Positions 14,885-22,989 are shown, numbered from the stretch's first letter. The stretch is DNA of 46,298 nt from an uncultured Clostridia bacterium (GCA_948434855.1 CAOJFR010000006.1:1-46298); one strand, 5' to 3'. Notes: generated by a model not told the origin, from the letters alone. Numbers and translations are program-made.

Positions 14885-17800
14885 ATGAATTTTGAAAAGA
14901 TAGACATATATGGCTTTAAGTCATTTGCAGATAAAGTTGAAATTAAATTTGAACCGGGCATAACAGCAATTGTTGGTCCTAACGGATGTGGAAAAAGTAA
15001 TGTTGCAGATTCCATTCGTTTTGTTATGGGTGAACAAAGTGCCAAACAAATGCGTGGCTCATCAATGTTAGATGTTATTTTTAACGGAACTGAAAAAAGA
15101 AAAGCCCAATCATATTGTGAGGTTTCGTTATTTTTTGATAACTCTGCTAAAATTTTTAAACTTGACTATGATAAGGTTATTTTAACCAGAAAACTTTATA
15201 AAAGTGGTGAGAGTGAATATTCAATAAATAAAAATGTTTGCAGAAGAAAAGATATTATTGATGCATTCCGTGATATTGGTCTTGGAAAGGAAAGCTATTC
15301 TGTTATTGGTCAAGGAAAAATTGATAGTATACTTTCTGCTAAACCAGAAGATAGACGAAATGTTTTTGAAGAGGCTGCGGGCATATCTAAATTTAAGGAA
15401 GAAAGGAATAGTTCTGAAAATAAGCTTGCAAATGTTAATGATAACTTAACTAGAATAAATGATATTTTGTCTGAGCTTGAAAAGCAAATTGGACCATTAA
15501 AAAACCAAGCAGAAAATGCTAAAATTTTTGTTGGGCTTTCAAACAGATTAAAAGAATTGGAAATTTCAATTTATGTTTATGGTTATGAAAATTCATCATC
15601 TGAAAAACAAAAAATCAATGATATAATTGCGTCAATTGATGAGGAGCTTGCACTTAGACAATCTGAGTTTGAGAGTGCAACAAAAGAATATGAACTTAGT
15701 CAAAATCAAATTGAAACATTAGATGAATCTATAAATGAACTTAGAAATGAGCTTTTAAATTTGTCTGTTGCTCTTGAAAAACAAAATGGTGAAATAAGAC
15801 TTATTGACCAAAAAATTTCAATACTAAAAGAGCAAAATGAAAAGTTAACAGGTCAAATAGAACATGGCAAATTTTTGCAAGAAAGCAATTTAAAAGAGAC
15901 TGAAAAACTGCAAAATGATAAAAAATCATGTGAAAATTATATTCAAACTCTTGAAATTGAACTTAAAGAGCTGGAATCAAACTTTAATTTAACAATGGAA
16001 AAGCTTAATCTTGGTGTTGAGAATGTTCAAAGTGTTGATGAACAATTTTATAGTGTTATTGAAAAACAAGGAGACATTAAGTCTTCACTTTTAAAATATC
16101 AAACAGAGCTTGAGTCGTTAAAGGAAAAAAATAGTTCAATTAGTGAAGATAAAGAAAGTTTGGATGAAGAGAAAGTAAAACTTCATGATAAGGCAGAACA
16201 TTTAAAGAAAGAAATTGCTGTGTTAAATGCAATGATTGAAACAAAACTTTCAGAGCGTCGTGAGATAGTAAATGAAATTAATAACATTAATTGTGAAATT
16301 AACAATGTAAGTGAAACAATTGAAGAAAAGAAAGCAAAGTATCACACAGACCTGAGTAAGTTTAATGTGCTTTCAGAAATGAAAGAATATAATGAAGGCT
16401 TTGTGATTGGTGTTAAAAGACTTTTAGAACAAGCCAAAACGGGTTCATCAGTTGGTGGAAAAGTTATTGGTGTTGTTGCAAGCCTTATGAAGGTTCCAGA
16501 AAAATATGAGGTTGCAATTGAGATGGCTCTTGGCAGCAGTGTTCAAAACATTGTTACAAAAAATGAAGAAGATGCAAAGGGTTTAATAGAATATTTAAAA
16601 TATAATAAGTTTGGTAGAGTAACATTCCTTCCAATCACAAGTGTTAAAACAAGAGAAATATCTTCGTTTGCTCAGTCTAAGCTTAGTATGACTGGAATTT
16701 GTGGAATTGCGAGCGAACTTATTGAATTTGATGAAAAATATGAAAAGATATTTAATAGTTTGCTTGGTGCAACTGTTATTGCAGATAACTTAGATAATGC
16801 CACAGCTTTTGCTAGGGCAACTGGCTTTTCTGTTAAGGTTGTAACCCTTGATGGTGATATTATTAGTACTGCTGGTTCAATGACTGGTGGAAGCAGAAAA
16901 GACAACGCAGGTGGTCTTATTGGAAGAGATCGTGAAATTGAAGAACTTAAAAATAAACTGCAGAATTATAAAACGGATATTTTGGAGCTTGAGCAAAAAT
17001 ATAACAGCTTGAAAACAGAGCAATCAGAGCAGTCAGAACTTTTATCTAAAAAAATAGATGAGATTCATGAATATGAAATGAACAAGGCAAAGCAAGAAGA
17101 AATTGCAAGCACTTATGAGGCACAGGAAGATGAGCTTGCAGAAAGAATTTCTGAAGTTAGAGTTGCACTATCTGTTAATCAAGATAAAATGGATTTTGTG
17201 CAAAGACAAATTGAACTCATTTTGCAAGAAAGCGAGCATGTTAGTGCTGCAAAGTCGCAGGCTAGTGAAAGCAAACGTCAGGCTAATGATGATTTTGGAA
17301 AGCTCAGACTTGTTCGTGATGAGCTTTTTGAAAAAATTGGTGACATTAGACTAAAAATAGAAACAGAAAAAAATAACCTAAGCGTCATTGAACGAAATTT
17401 AGAACGAATTTTTGTATCTTCGGCAGAAAATGAATACCGTACAAAGGAGACTTTGTTAGAGGTTCAAAAGAATAATCAAGAAATTGACAATTATAATCAA
17501 AAAATCAGTGAAATAATGTCAAGCAGTGAGTTTTCTGCAGAGGGCAAAAAAGTTGATGCAGTCAGTGAGAAAATAAGCGAACTTACTGCAGAGAAGAAAA
17601 TTGCTCAACAAAAAATGAATGAAGCTGACGGAAATAAAATGTTGCTTGCTGGAGAAATTCAAAGAGCAAGAGATAGAAGAGCTAAAGAAGAAAACGCAAT
17701 AGTCAAAATTGATAGTGACCTTGAAAATATGCAAAATCGTGTTTGGGAAGAATATGAACTTACATATGGCGATGCCAAACTTCAGGCTATTGAGAACTTT

Positions 17801-18478
17801 GATATAAAAGAGGGTACTGCAGAGTGCAGCGAAGTTAAGAAAAAAATTCAACGTCTTGGAAATGTAAACCTTTCTGCAATAGAGGATATCAAGACTGTGT
17901 CTGAGCGTTATGATGACTTAAGCAAGCAAAGAGATGATCTTGTTAAGGCTCAAGAAGATTTAAGACTTATAATTAAAAACTTAACTGAAACCATGGAAGA
18001 AAAGTTTAATAATTGTTTTGAAGAAATTAGACAGAACTTTAGAGTTATATTTAGAGAACTTTTTGGTGGTGGAAAGGCTGATATTTGTCTTGATGATGAA
18101 AATAGTCCGCTAGAGTGTGGAATAGAAGTTATTGCAGAGCCACCGGGTAAAAAGCTTCAAAGCATAACGCTATTATCTGGTGGAGAAAAAGCACTTACAG
18201 CTGTTGCAATACTATTCTCAATTCTAAAACTTCGCCCAATGCCTTTCTGTGTGCTAGACGAAATTGAGGCAGCTCTTGACGATGCCAATGTTGAAAGATA
18301 TGCTAAATATTTGCATCGCTATAGTGGAGATACACAGTTTATTGTCATCACTCACAGAAAGCCAACCATGGAACTTGCTGATGCGTTGTATGGCGTAACA
18401 ATGGAAGAAAAAGGTGTGTCAAAAGTTGTTTCAGTAAAACTTTCAGATGCTATAAAGCTTGATGGCGGAGAAGCATAA
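14885..18478 (+). CDS. smc: Chromosome segregation protein SMC
   Basis: 1197 residues, normal length. Head domain halves at the two ends: Walker A GPNGCGKSN at about 32-40, ABC signature LLSGGEKAL near 1096-1104, Walker B CVLDEIEAALDD near 1121-1132. Two long coiled coils (about 170-500 and 680-1020) flank the hinge at about 520-675, which carries the glycine-rich GGSRKDNAGG at its exit. Works as a dimer with ScpAB (not in the window) to organise and separate chromosomes. Shine-Dalgarno is weak (ATAGGTAACTTT before ATG), consistent with coupling to rnc. Confidence 0.97.
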   Translation: MNFEKIDIYGFKSFADKVEIKFEPGITAIVGPNGCGKSNVADSIRFVMGEQSAKQMRGSSMLDVIFNGTEKRKAQSYCEVSLFFDNSAKIFKLDYDKVILTRKLYKSGESEYSINKNVCRRKDIIDAFRDIGLGKESYSVIGQGKIDSILSAKPEDRRNVFEEAAGISKFKEERNSSENKLANVNDNLTRINDILSELEKQIGPLKNQAENAKIFVGLSNRLKELEISIYVYGYENSSSEKQKINDIIASIDEELALRQSEFESATKEYELSQNQIETLDESINELRNELLNLSVALEKQNGEIRLIDQKISILKEQNEKLTGQIEHGKFLQESNLKETEKLQNDKKSCENYIQTLEIELKELESNFNLTMEKLNLGVENVQSVDEQFYSVIEKQGDIKSSLLKYQTELESLKEKNSSISEDKESLDEEKVKLHDKAEHLKKEIAVLNAMIETKLSERREIVNEINNINCEINNVSETIEEKKAKYHTDLSKFNVLSEMKEYNEGFVIGVKRLLEQAKTGSSVGGKVIGVVASLMKVPEKYEVAIEMALGSSVQNIVTKNEEDAKGLIEYLKYNKFGRVTFLPITSVKTREISSFAQSKLSMTGICGIASELIEFDEKYEKIFNSLLGATVIADNLDNATAFARATGFSVKVVTLDGDIISTAGSMTGGSRKDNAGGLIGRDREIEELKNKLQNYKTDILELEQKYNSLKTEQSEQSELLSKKIDEIHEYEMNKAKQEEIASTYEAQEDELAERISEVRVALSVNQDKMDFVQRQIELILQESEHVSAAKSQASESKRQANDDFGKLRLVRDELFEKIGDIRLKIETEKNNLSVIERNLERIFVSSAENEYRTKETLLEVQKNNQEIDNYNQKISEIMSSSEFSAEGKKVDAVSEKISELTAEKKIAQQKMNEADGNKMLLAGEIQRARDRRAKEENAIVKIDSDLENMQNRVWEEYELTYGDAKLQAIENFDIKEGTAECSEVKKKIQRLGNVNLSAIEDIKTVSERYDDLSKQRDDLVKAQEDLRLIIKNLTETMEEKFNNCFEEIRQNFRVIFRELFGGGKADICLDDENSPLECGIEVIAEPPGKKLQSITLLSGGEKALTAVAILFSILKLRPMPFCVLDEIEAALDDANVERYAKYLHRYSGDTQFIVITHRKPTMELADALYGVTMEEKGVSKVVSVKLSDAIKLDGGEA

Positions 18479-18489
18479 AAACGCAAAAT
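18477..18489 (+). repeat. Copy 3 of the post-stop motif
   Basis: AAAAACGCAAAAT, beginning inside the smc TAA stop codon. Confidence 0.5.
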
Positions 18490-18497
18490 CAATCGTT

Positions 18498-18540
18498 AAA
18501 AACTGCATTTTTACTTATAAATTGCAGTTTTTGCGAAAAA
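18498..18540 (+). terminator. Terminator-like hairpin between smc and ftsY
   Basis: AAAAACTGCA (18498-18507) pairs with TGCAGTTTTT (18523-18532). CGCAAAA upstream (18482-18488) could instead pair with TTTTGCG (18530-18536), so two folds compete; only a short T run follows. It may attenuate rather than stop transcription into ftsY. Confidence 0.55.
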
Positions 18541-18562
18541 ATATATTGAACTAGGAGTTATT

Positions 18563-19462
18563 ATGGGATTTTTTCAGAGGCTTGCAAATGGCTTAAAAAA
18601 TACTAAAAAATCCTTTTCAGAAAAGCTAAAGTATGTTTTTACTGGAAATGAAATTGATGAAGATTTTTTTGAAGAACTAGAGATGATTTTGGTTAGTGCA
18701 GATATTGGTGCTATCACAACTGAAGAAATTTTGGAAGAGCTTAAAACAAAAATTAAGCAAAATAAATTCAAGAAAACCGATGAATGTAAAAATTTGTTAA
18801 AGGAAATTTTGACTGAAAAATTAACCAAAGAAACAGAAGAATTTTCTTATCCACTTGCCATTATTGTTGTGGGTGTGAATGGCGTTGGAAAAACAACAAC
18901 AATAGGAAAACTTGCAAGTAAATTTTCTGATATGGGAAAAAAAGTTGTCATTGCTGGAGCCGATACATTTCGTGCTGCAGCAGGTGATCAGTTAAAAGTT
19001 TGGGCTGATAGAGTTAAGGCAAAATATGTTTCTGGAGATGCAGGGGCAGATGCTTCTGCAGTTGTGTTTGATGCAATAAGTTCAGCTAAGGCAAAAAATG
19101 CAGATGTGATTTTGATTGATACAGCAGGAAGGCTTCATAATAAAACCAACTTAATGGAAGAACTAAAAAAAATTGGAGGTGTTGTTTCAAAACAATATCC
19201 AGAAGCAGAATATCATAAAATGATTGTCATTGATGGAACAACTGGACAAAACTCACTTAGTCAAGTCAAGCTTTTTGACGAAGCAGTTGGACTCACTGAC
19301 ATTGTTGTAACAAAACTTGACGGCACAAGCAAGGCAGGATTTGTTTGTGAGCTTGCAAGTGAACATCCTGATGTTGATATTAGATATATTGGTGTTGGCG
19401 AAACAGCTGATGACCTAATTGAATTTAATGCAAAAGAATTTGTTGATGCAATTTTTGATTAA
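18563..19462 (+). CDS. ftsY: Signal recognition particle receptor FtsY
   Basis: The membrane-associated SRP receptor GTPase that receives ribosome-Ffh complexes. 299 residues: N domain at 1-90, G domain with G1 GVNGVGKTTTIGKLA at about 103-117, G2 DTFRAAAGDQL, G3 DTAGRLHNKTNL, G4 TKLDGTSKAG and the C-terminal GVGETADDL closing loop. The acidic A domain is minimal, as in many Gram-positives; an N-terminal amphipathic helix (MGFFQRLANGLKNTKKSF) could bind lipid. It is followed after one base by structured repeat copy A. Confidence 0.97.
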   Translation: MGFFQRLANGLKNTKKSFSEKLKYVFTGNEIDEDFFEELEMILVSADIGAITTEEILEELKTKIKQNKFKKTDECKNLLKEILTEKLTKETEEFSYPLAIIVVGVNGVGKTTTIGKLASKFSDMGKKVVIAGADTFRAAAGDQLKVWADRVKAKYVSGDAGADASAVVFDAISSAKAKNADVILIDTAGRLHNKTNLMEELKKIGGVVSKQYPEAEYHKMIVIDGTTGQNSLSQVKLFDEAVGLTDIVVTKLDGTSKAGFVCELASEHPDVDIRYIGVGETADDLIEFNAKEFVDAIFD

Positions 19463-19463
19463 T

Positions 19464-19577
19464 CGGTGAAAATAAAGCATCTTATTGTGTAAAAAAAAAT
19501 CCTAACACACTATTTACGAAAAAGTAAATTGTGCATTAGGATTTTTTTGTGCCTTTCAATATACTTCATTTTCGCCG
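19464..19577 (+). repeat. Structured nested repeat, copy A (divergent)
   Basis: Outer arms 19464-19480 and 19561-19577 pair at 15 of 17 positions (CGGTGAAAATAAAGCAT opposite ATACTTCATTTTCGCCG). The inner hairpin pairs AAAAAATCCTAA (19494-19505) with TTAGGATTTTTT (19536-19547), then a 7+7 internal loop (CACACTA / TTGTGCA), a 5-bp helix TTTAC/GTAAA and a GAAAAA loop. The inner hairpin has A and T tracts and could terminate ftsY and the opposing HTH gene. It is the most diverged member; see copies at 22741, 22875 and 44053. Confidence 0.7.
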
Positions 19578-19642
19578 TTTAAATTGGCAGTATATGTTAT
19601 AAACCCAGAAAATTGGGGGCATTATGTTTCTAATATTATTTT

Positions 19643-19846
19643 TTAATCTTCTTCACCTAAAAGATAACCAGCTGATATGCCAAAATATCTTGATAGAATA
19701 ATAATAACTTCAGCACTTGGAACTCTTTGGCCACTTTCATAAAGAGATATAGCACTCCTGCTAATTCCTGTTTCTTTTGCTAAGTCTTCTTTTGTTAAGC
19801 CCTTTTCTTCTCTCAATTCCTTTAATCTCTCAACAAATTTATTCAT
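19643..19846 (-). CDS. Small XRE-family HTH repressor
   Basis: 67 residues from ATG at 19846, essentially one Cro/C1-type helix-turn-helix: VERLKELREEKGLTKEDLAKETGISRSAISLYESGQRVPSAEVIIILSRYFGISAGYLLGEED, written here by its parts: LTKEDLAKETG, ISRSAISLYESGQ (recognition helix) and a dimerising C-terminal helix. Longer starts (ATG 19858, TTG 19864) lack a better ribosome site. Divergent from the gene at 19965, with three similar operators between them, it very likely represses both promoters. It sits within the ftsY-ylxM-ffh cluster, an unusual place for a phage-type repressor; no integrase or other phage gene is nearby. Confidence 0.85.
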   Translation of the reverse strand: MNKFVERLKELREEKGLTKEDLAKETGISRSAISLYESGQRVPSAEVIIILSRYFGISAGYLLGEED

Positions 19847-19876
19847 TATATTTCTCATATTCAAATTTTATCACAA

Positions 19877-19905
19877 TTGTAACACAAATACTTGACTCGT
19901 TACAA
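19877..19905 (-). promoter_or_regulatory. Promoter of the HTH gene (minus strand)
   Basis: TTGTAA (19905-19900), 17 bases, TACAAT (19882-19877). The -35 lies in the middle operator and the -10 in the HTH-proximal operator, so autoregulation is expected. Confidence 0.5.
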
Positions 19906-19921
19906 TAGTAACATATATAAT
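19892..19921 (+). promoter_or_regulatory. Promoter of the 96-residue effector gene
   Basis: TTGACT (19892-19897), 18 bases, TATAAT (19916-19921). The middle operator fills the spacer and the third operator covers the start site, so the repressor should shut it off fully. Confidence 0.6.
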
Positions 19922-19964
19922 TATAATGTTACTATTATAACGAATATATCTACAGGAGTAAATT

Positions 19965-20255
19965 ATGAAACAAAAATCAGCAATAATGCAAATGTTTTAT
20001 GGAGAAAGGGGAAATTTTGAATTTATTAAGCATTCAAGTGAATACTTTGATTTGTTGGGCGAAGTTGGTGACTTATATGATAAAATACAGCAAAAGCTTG
20101 AAGATCTGCCAGAAGTGTTGGAACTTTTTAAAAAGTATGAGGAAAAAGAAGGTGAACTTGAATGTCAAGCTATAGACGATTATTTTTTGGAAGGTTTTAG
20201 GTTTGGAGCATTAATGGGCATAGACATTTCAACTGTTCCAGAAAATAAAAATTAA
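19965..20255 (+). CDS. Small acidic protein, DUF6809-like
   Basis: 96 residues: MQMFYGERGNFEF near the start, a helical middle (LGEVGDLYDKIQQKLEDLPEVLELFKKYEEKEG) and DDYFLEGFRFGALMGIDI at the end. The YYG-like start, E-rich helix and the F-x-x-GF-x-x-G-x-x-LM ending resemble DUF6809, a family of small proteins common in clostridial mobile elements; this match is from memory. Function unknown. It is divergent from an XRE repressor across shared operators, so it is probably expressed only when that repressor is released. No toxin motif is recognised. Confidence 0.5.
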   Translation: MKQKSAIMQMFYGERGNFEFIKHSSEYFDLLGEVGDLYDKIQQKLEDLPEVLELFKKYEEKEGELECQAIDDYFLEGFRFGALMGIDISTVPENKN

Positions 20256-20278
20256 TTTTGCTTAATGTTAATAAAGTG

Positions 20279-20307
20279 TTGACAAGTGTAAATAAATATT
20301 ATATACT
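20279..20307 (+). promoter_or_regulatory. Promoter of ylxM-ffh
   Basis: TTGACA (20279-20284), 17 bases, TATACT (20302-20307). Confidence 0.75.
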
Positions 20308-20340
20308 AAGTAAAGTAAAAATGCTTTACAAGGAAAGTTT

Positions 20341-20679
20341 ATGCAAATTGAAGAACACAATAGTTTAATAGAGCTTTTTGATATTTATGGAAAATTGCTA
20401 TCAGATAGGCAATATGAAGTCATGGATAAAGTGCTAAACTTAGACCTTGGAGAAAGTGAGGTTGCCGAGCTATCTGGCTATTCAAGACAGGCGGTTCATG
20501 ATGCAATCACAAAAGCAAAGAAGCAATTAAACGAGTTTGAAGACAAATGCAAAATTGTTACAAACTTAAAATCTTGCAAAAATTTGCTTAACAAGGCAAA
20601 AAATGAACTACAAAATAGTGATAAAGATGCTGCTAAAACTTTAGTATGTGATATAATTAATTTAATAGAAAAATTATAA
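20341..20679 (+). CDS. ylxM: YlxM family HTH protein associated with the SRP pathway
   Basis: 112 residues, a sigma-70 region 4-like helix-turn-helix: LLSDRQYEVMDKVLNLDLGESEVAELSGYSRQAVHDAITKAKKQL, given here as its two helices LSDRQYEVMD and VAELSGYSRQAVHDA. It always lies just upstream of ffh in Gram-positives, and the streptococcal homologue modulates SRP GTPase assembly. The stop TAA is part of the ffh Shine-Dalgarno (TAAGGAGA). It has its own strong promoter because the HTH module separates it from ftsY. Confidence 0.93.
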   Translation: MQIEEHNSLIELFDIYGKLLSDRQYEVMDKVLNLDLGESEVAELSGYSRQAVHDAITKAKKQLNEFEDKCKIVTNLKSCKNLLNKAKNELQNSDKDAAKTLVCDIINLIEKL

Positions 20680-20690
20680 GGAGAATAACT

Positions 20691-22019
20691 TTGAGTTTAT
20701 TTGAATCTTTAGGCGATAGATTAAACCACATTTTTTCAAAACTCACAAAGCATGGCAAACTTACAGAGCTTGAAATTAAGCAGGCTATGAGAGAAGTTAG
20801 GGTTGCGCTTTTGGAGGCCGATGTAAACTTTTTGGTTGCAAAGGACTTTATAAATAAGGTTTCAGAAAAAGCAGTTGGTGAAGAAATTTTAAACAGCTTA
20901 ACTCCGGGTCAACAAGTAATTAAGATTGTCCGTGATGAGCTTATTAGTTTAATGGGCGAAACAAATGCAAAGCTTGAAATAAGTTCAACCCCACCAACAA
21001 TTATAATGATGTGTGGTTTGCAAGGTGCTGGAAAAACTACAATGTGTGGAAAGCTTGGTGCCAACCTTAAAAAGCAAGGCAAAAAACCAATGCTTGTTGC
21101 AGCCGACATTTATAGACCAGCTGCCATTGAGCAGCTTAGGATTGGAGCAAAAAATGCTGGTGTAGATTTTTTTGAAAAAGGTACAACAAATCCAGTTAAA
21201 ATTGCAGAGGCAGCAATTGCTCAGGCAAAACGAATGGGCAATGATGTTGTTATTATTGATACAGCGGGAAGGCTTCAAATTAACGAAGAGTTAATGAAAG
21301 AGCTTGAAAACATAAAAAAGCAAGTTAAGCCTACAGAAATTTTGCTAACCATTGATGCAATGACAGGTCAAGAATCTGTTAATGTAGCAAAAGAGTTTAA
21401 TGAAAGACTAGAAATTTCAGGCGTTATCGTAACAAAACTTGATGGTGACACTCGTGGCGGTGTGGCTCTTTCAGTTAAAGCAGTCACAGGAAAGCCAATC
21501 AAATTTTGTGGAACTGGTGAAAAAATAGGCGACATTGAACCATTCTATCCAGATCGTATGGCTTCAAGAATTCTTGGCATGGGCGATGTTTTAACGTTAA
21601 TAGACAAAGCTCAAGCAAATGTCGATGAAGCCCAAATGAAAAAGATAGAAGAAAATATCCGCAAAAACACATTTACCTTTGAAGATTTCCTTATTCAATT
21701 TGAGCAACTTGGAAAGATGGGAAATCTTGCAGACATTGCAAGCATGATTCCAGGAATGGGTACAAAATTTAAGATGGCTGATATTGATGAAAACAAAATA
21801 AAAAAATATAAAGCAATCATTCAGTCAATGACAAAAAAAGAGAGAATGAACCCAGACCTTATTAAAGCGGGCAACCGAAAGAGAATTGCTGCTGGCAGTG
21901 CCACAACAATTCAAGAAGTTAACTCGCTCATGAAGCAGTTTGAGCAAACCAAGCTTATGATGAAAAATATGAATAACGGAAAGCTTCAAAAAATGCTTGG
22001 AGGAAAGTTTAAATTTTAG
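20691..22019 (+). CDS. ffh: Signal recognition particle protein Ffh (TTG start)
   Basis: The SRP GTPase that binds signal peptides at the ribosome with 4.5S/scRNA and docks to FtsY. 442 residues: N domain, G domain with G1 GLQGAGKTTMCGKLG at about 108-122, DIYRPAAIEQL, DTAGRLQIN, TKLDGDTRGG, and a methionine-rich M domain from about 300 containing GNLADIASMIPGMGTK and MTKKERMNPDLI. Initiates at TTG 20691 with AAGGAG eight bases upstream; no closer ATG fits the conserved MSLFESLGDRL start. Cotranscribed with ylxM. Confidence 0.97.
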   Translation: MSLFESLGDRLNHIFSKLTKHGKLTELEIKQAMREVRVALLEADVNFLVAKDFINKVSEKAVGEEILNSLTPGQQVIKIVRDELISLMGETNAKLEISSTPPTIIMMCGLQGAGKTTMCGKLGANLKKQGKKPMLVAADIYRPAAIEQLRIGAKNAGVDFFEKGTTNPVKIAEAAIAQAKRMGNDVVIIDTAGRLQINEELMKELENIKKQVKPTEILLTIDAMTGQESVNVAKEFNERLEISGVIVTKLDGDTRGGVALSVKAVTGKPIKFCGTGEKIGDIEPFYPDRMASRILGMGDVLTLIDKAQANVDEAQMKKIEENIRKNTFTFEDFLIQFEQLGKMGNLADIASMIPGMGTKFKMADIDENKIKKYKAIIQSMTKKERMNPDLIKAGNRKRIAAGSATTIQEVNSLMKQFEQTKLMMKNMNNGKLQKMLGGKFKF

Positions 22020-22077
22020 TAGTGATTCATACCAGCAAAAGCTGTGATGATAAATAAAAAACATTGGAGGAAGAAAA

Positions 22078-22491
22078 ATGGCAGTAAAAATGAGACTTAC
22101 AAGACTTGGAGATAAAAAGTCACCTTTTTATCGTATAGTTGTTGCAGATTCAAGAGTTGCTAGAGATGCAAAATATATTGACTTGATTGGAACATATAAT
22201 CCACTCACAAATCCAGAAGAAGTTAAAATTGATGCAGAAAAAGCAAAAACTTGGATTAATAATGGTGCTCAACCAACAGCAACAGTTAAAGCACTTTTAA
22301 CTAAAGCAGGTGTAAGCGCAAAAGCTGAAAAGAAAGCTAAGGCAGAAAAACCAGCAAAAGCTGCAAAGGCACCAAAGGCTGAAAAATCAGCAGAAAAACC
22401 AGCTGCAAAAAAGACAACTACAAAAGCTGCAGCAAGCAAAACCACAACAACAAAGGCCAAATCAACAAAGTCAGAAGAAGTAGCAGAATAA
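22078..22491 (+). CDS. rpsP: 30S ribosomal protein S16 with a long basic tail
   Basis: 137 residues. The first 80 are a normal S16 (MAVKMRLTRLGDKKSPFYRIVVADSR...). The remaining 50 or more form a low-complexity Ala/Lys/Thr tail (repeats such as KAEKPAKAAKAPKAEK and KTTTKAAASK) ending in SEEVAE, not part of the usual 80-90 residue protein. Such H1-like tails are seen on ribosomal proteins in some lineages; the role is unknown. Preceded by GGAGGAAG and followed after 18 bases by khpA. Confidence 0.95.
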   Translation: MAVKMRLTRLGDKKSPFYRIVVADSRVARDAKYIDLIGTYNPLTNPEEVKIDAEKAKTWINNGAQPTATVKALLTKAGVSAKAEKKAKAEKPAKAAKAPKAEKSAEKPAAKKTTTKAAASKTTTTKAKSTKSEEVAE

Positions 22492-22509
22492 TAAATTCGG
22501 TGGTGAAAA

Positions 22510-22740
22510 ATGAAAGAATTAGTTGAATTTATTATAAAAAGCTTAGTTAGCAATCCGGATGTTGTAGAAATTTCAGAAGAAGAAAAAGAGCGTGAAACAG
22601 TCTACACAGTAAAAATTGCTGAAGAAGATTTTGGAAAGATTATTGGCAGAAGTGGAAAGGTTGCAACTGCAATCAGAACAGTTGTAAAAACCTCTGCAAA
22701 AAAGAATAACAAGCGTGTATTTGTTAAATTTGAAAAATAA
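22510..22740 (+). CDS. khpA: KH-domain RNA-binding protein KhpA (YlqC)
   Basis: 76 residues forming one type II KH domain with the GxxG loop as GRSGKVATAIR at about 52-62. KhpA pairs with KhpB and binds many RNAs, affecting cell elongation and septation. Always between rpsP and rimM in Bacillota. Here, two structured repeats, aspS and a membrane gene split it from rimM. Repeat copy B begins at the base after its stop codon. Confidence 0.94.
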   Translation: MKELVEFIIKSLVSNPDVVEISEEEKERETVYTVKIAEEDFGKIIGRSGKVATAIRTVVKTSAKKNNKRVFVKFEK

Positions 22741-22867
22741 CCAAAAGTTAAAAATTGAGTAAATAACTTTGTTACTTCAAAAAAGTCAAGACAGTCACTT
22801 AGGTTTACTAAGCTCGTGCCTTGACTTTTTCTTGTGCCTCGTTCTTTACTCAATTTTTAACCTTTGG
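22741..22867 (+). repeat. Structured nested repeat, copy B
   Basis: Outer arms 22741-22767 and 22841-22867 pair at 25 of 27 positions. Inner stem AAAAAGTCAAG (22780-22790) with CTTGACTTTTT (22820-22830), internal loop ACAGTCA / CTCGTGC, upper helix CTTAG/CTAAG, loop GTTTA. Starts directly after the khpA stop. A and T tracts flank the inner hairpin, so it can act as an intrinsic terminator on either strand. Confidence 0.8.
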
Positions 22868-22874
22868 AACCAGC

Positions 22875-22989
22875 GGTGAAAATTTAGCACTATGCTTTGT
22901 TTCTAAAAAAAACTCTAGACAGTCATGTAGGTCTACTACACTCCTGCCTAGAATTTTTTTTGAGACTTGCCTAACACTGAATTTTTGCC
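22875..22989 (+). repeat. Structured nested repeat, copy C
   Basis: Seven bases after copy B, same orientation. Outer arms 22875-22895 and 22969-22989 pair at 17 of 21 positions, with a sequence unrelated to the B arms. Inner stem AAAAACTCTAG (22908-22918) with CTAGAATTTTT (22948-22958), one mismatch; internal loop ACAGTCA / CTCCTGC; upper helix TGTAG/CTACA; loop GTCTA. Together B and C fill most of the 354-base gap between khpA and aspS; the remaining 100 bases before aspS are AT-rich promoter sequence with no T-box. Confidence 0.8.

Larger units (their letters stand above)
19871..19941. promoter_or_regulatory. Triple operator for the divergent HTH module
   Basis: Three 14-bp sites of form GTTAC-N4-GTAAC: ATCACAATTGTAAC at 19871-19884, GTTACAATAGTAAC at 19899-19912, GTTACTATTATAAC at 19928-19941. 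Their centres are 28 and 29 bases apart, close to three helical turns, so they lie on one face of the DNA. Confidence 0.65.

Noticed and set aside
19643..20255. Prophage remnant
   Set aside because: The XRE repressor and small effector look phage-like, but no integrase, structural, replication or attachment-site repeat is visible around them.
22741..22989. CRISPR array
   Set aside because: Only two tandem units, palindromic, 115-127 bases each, with no short identical direct repeats or cas genes.
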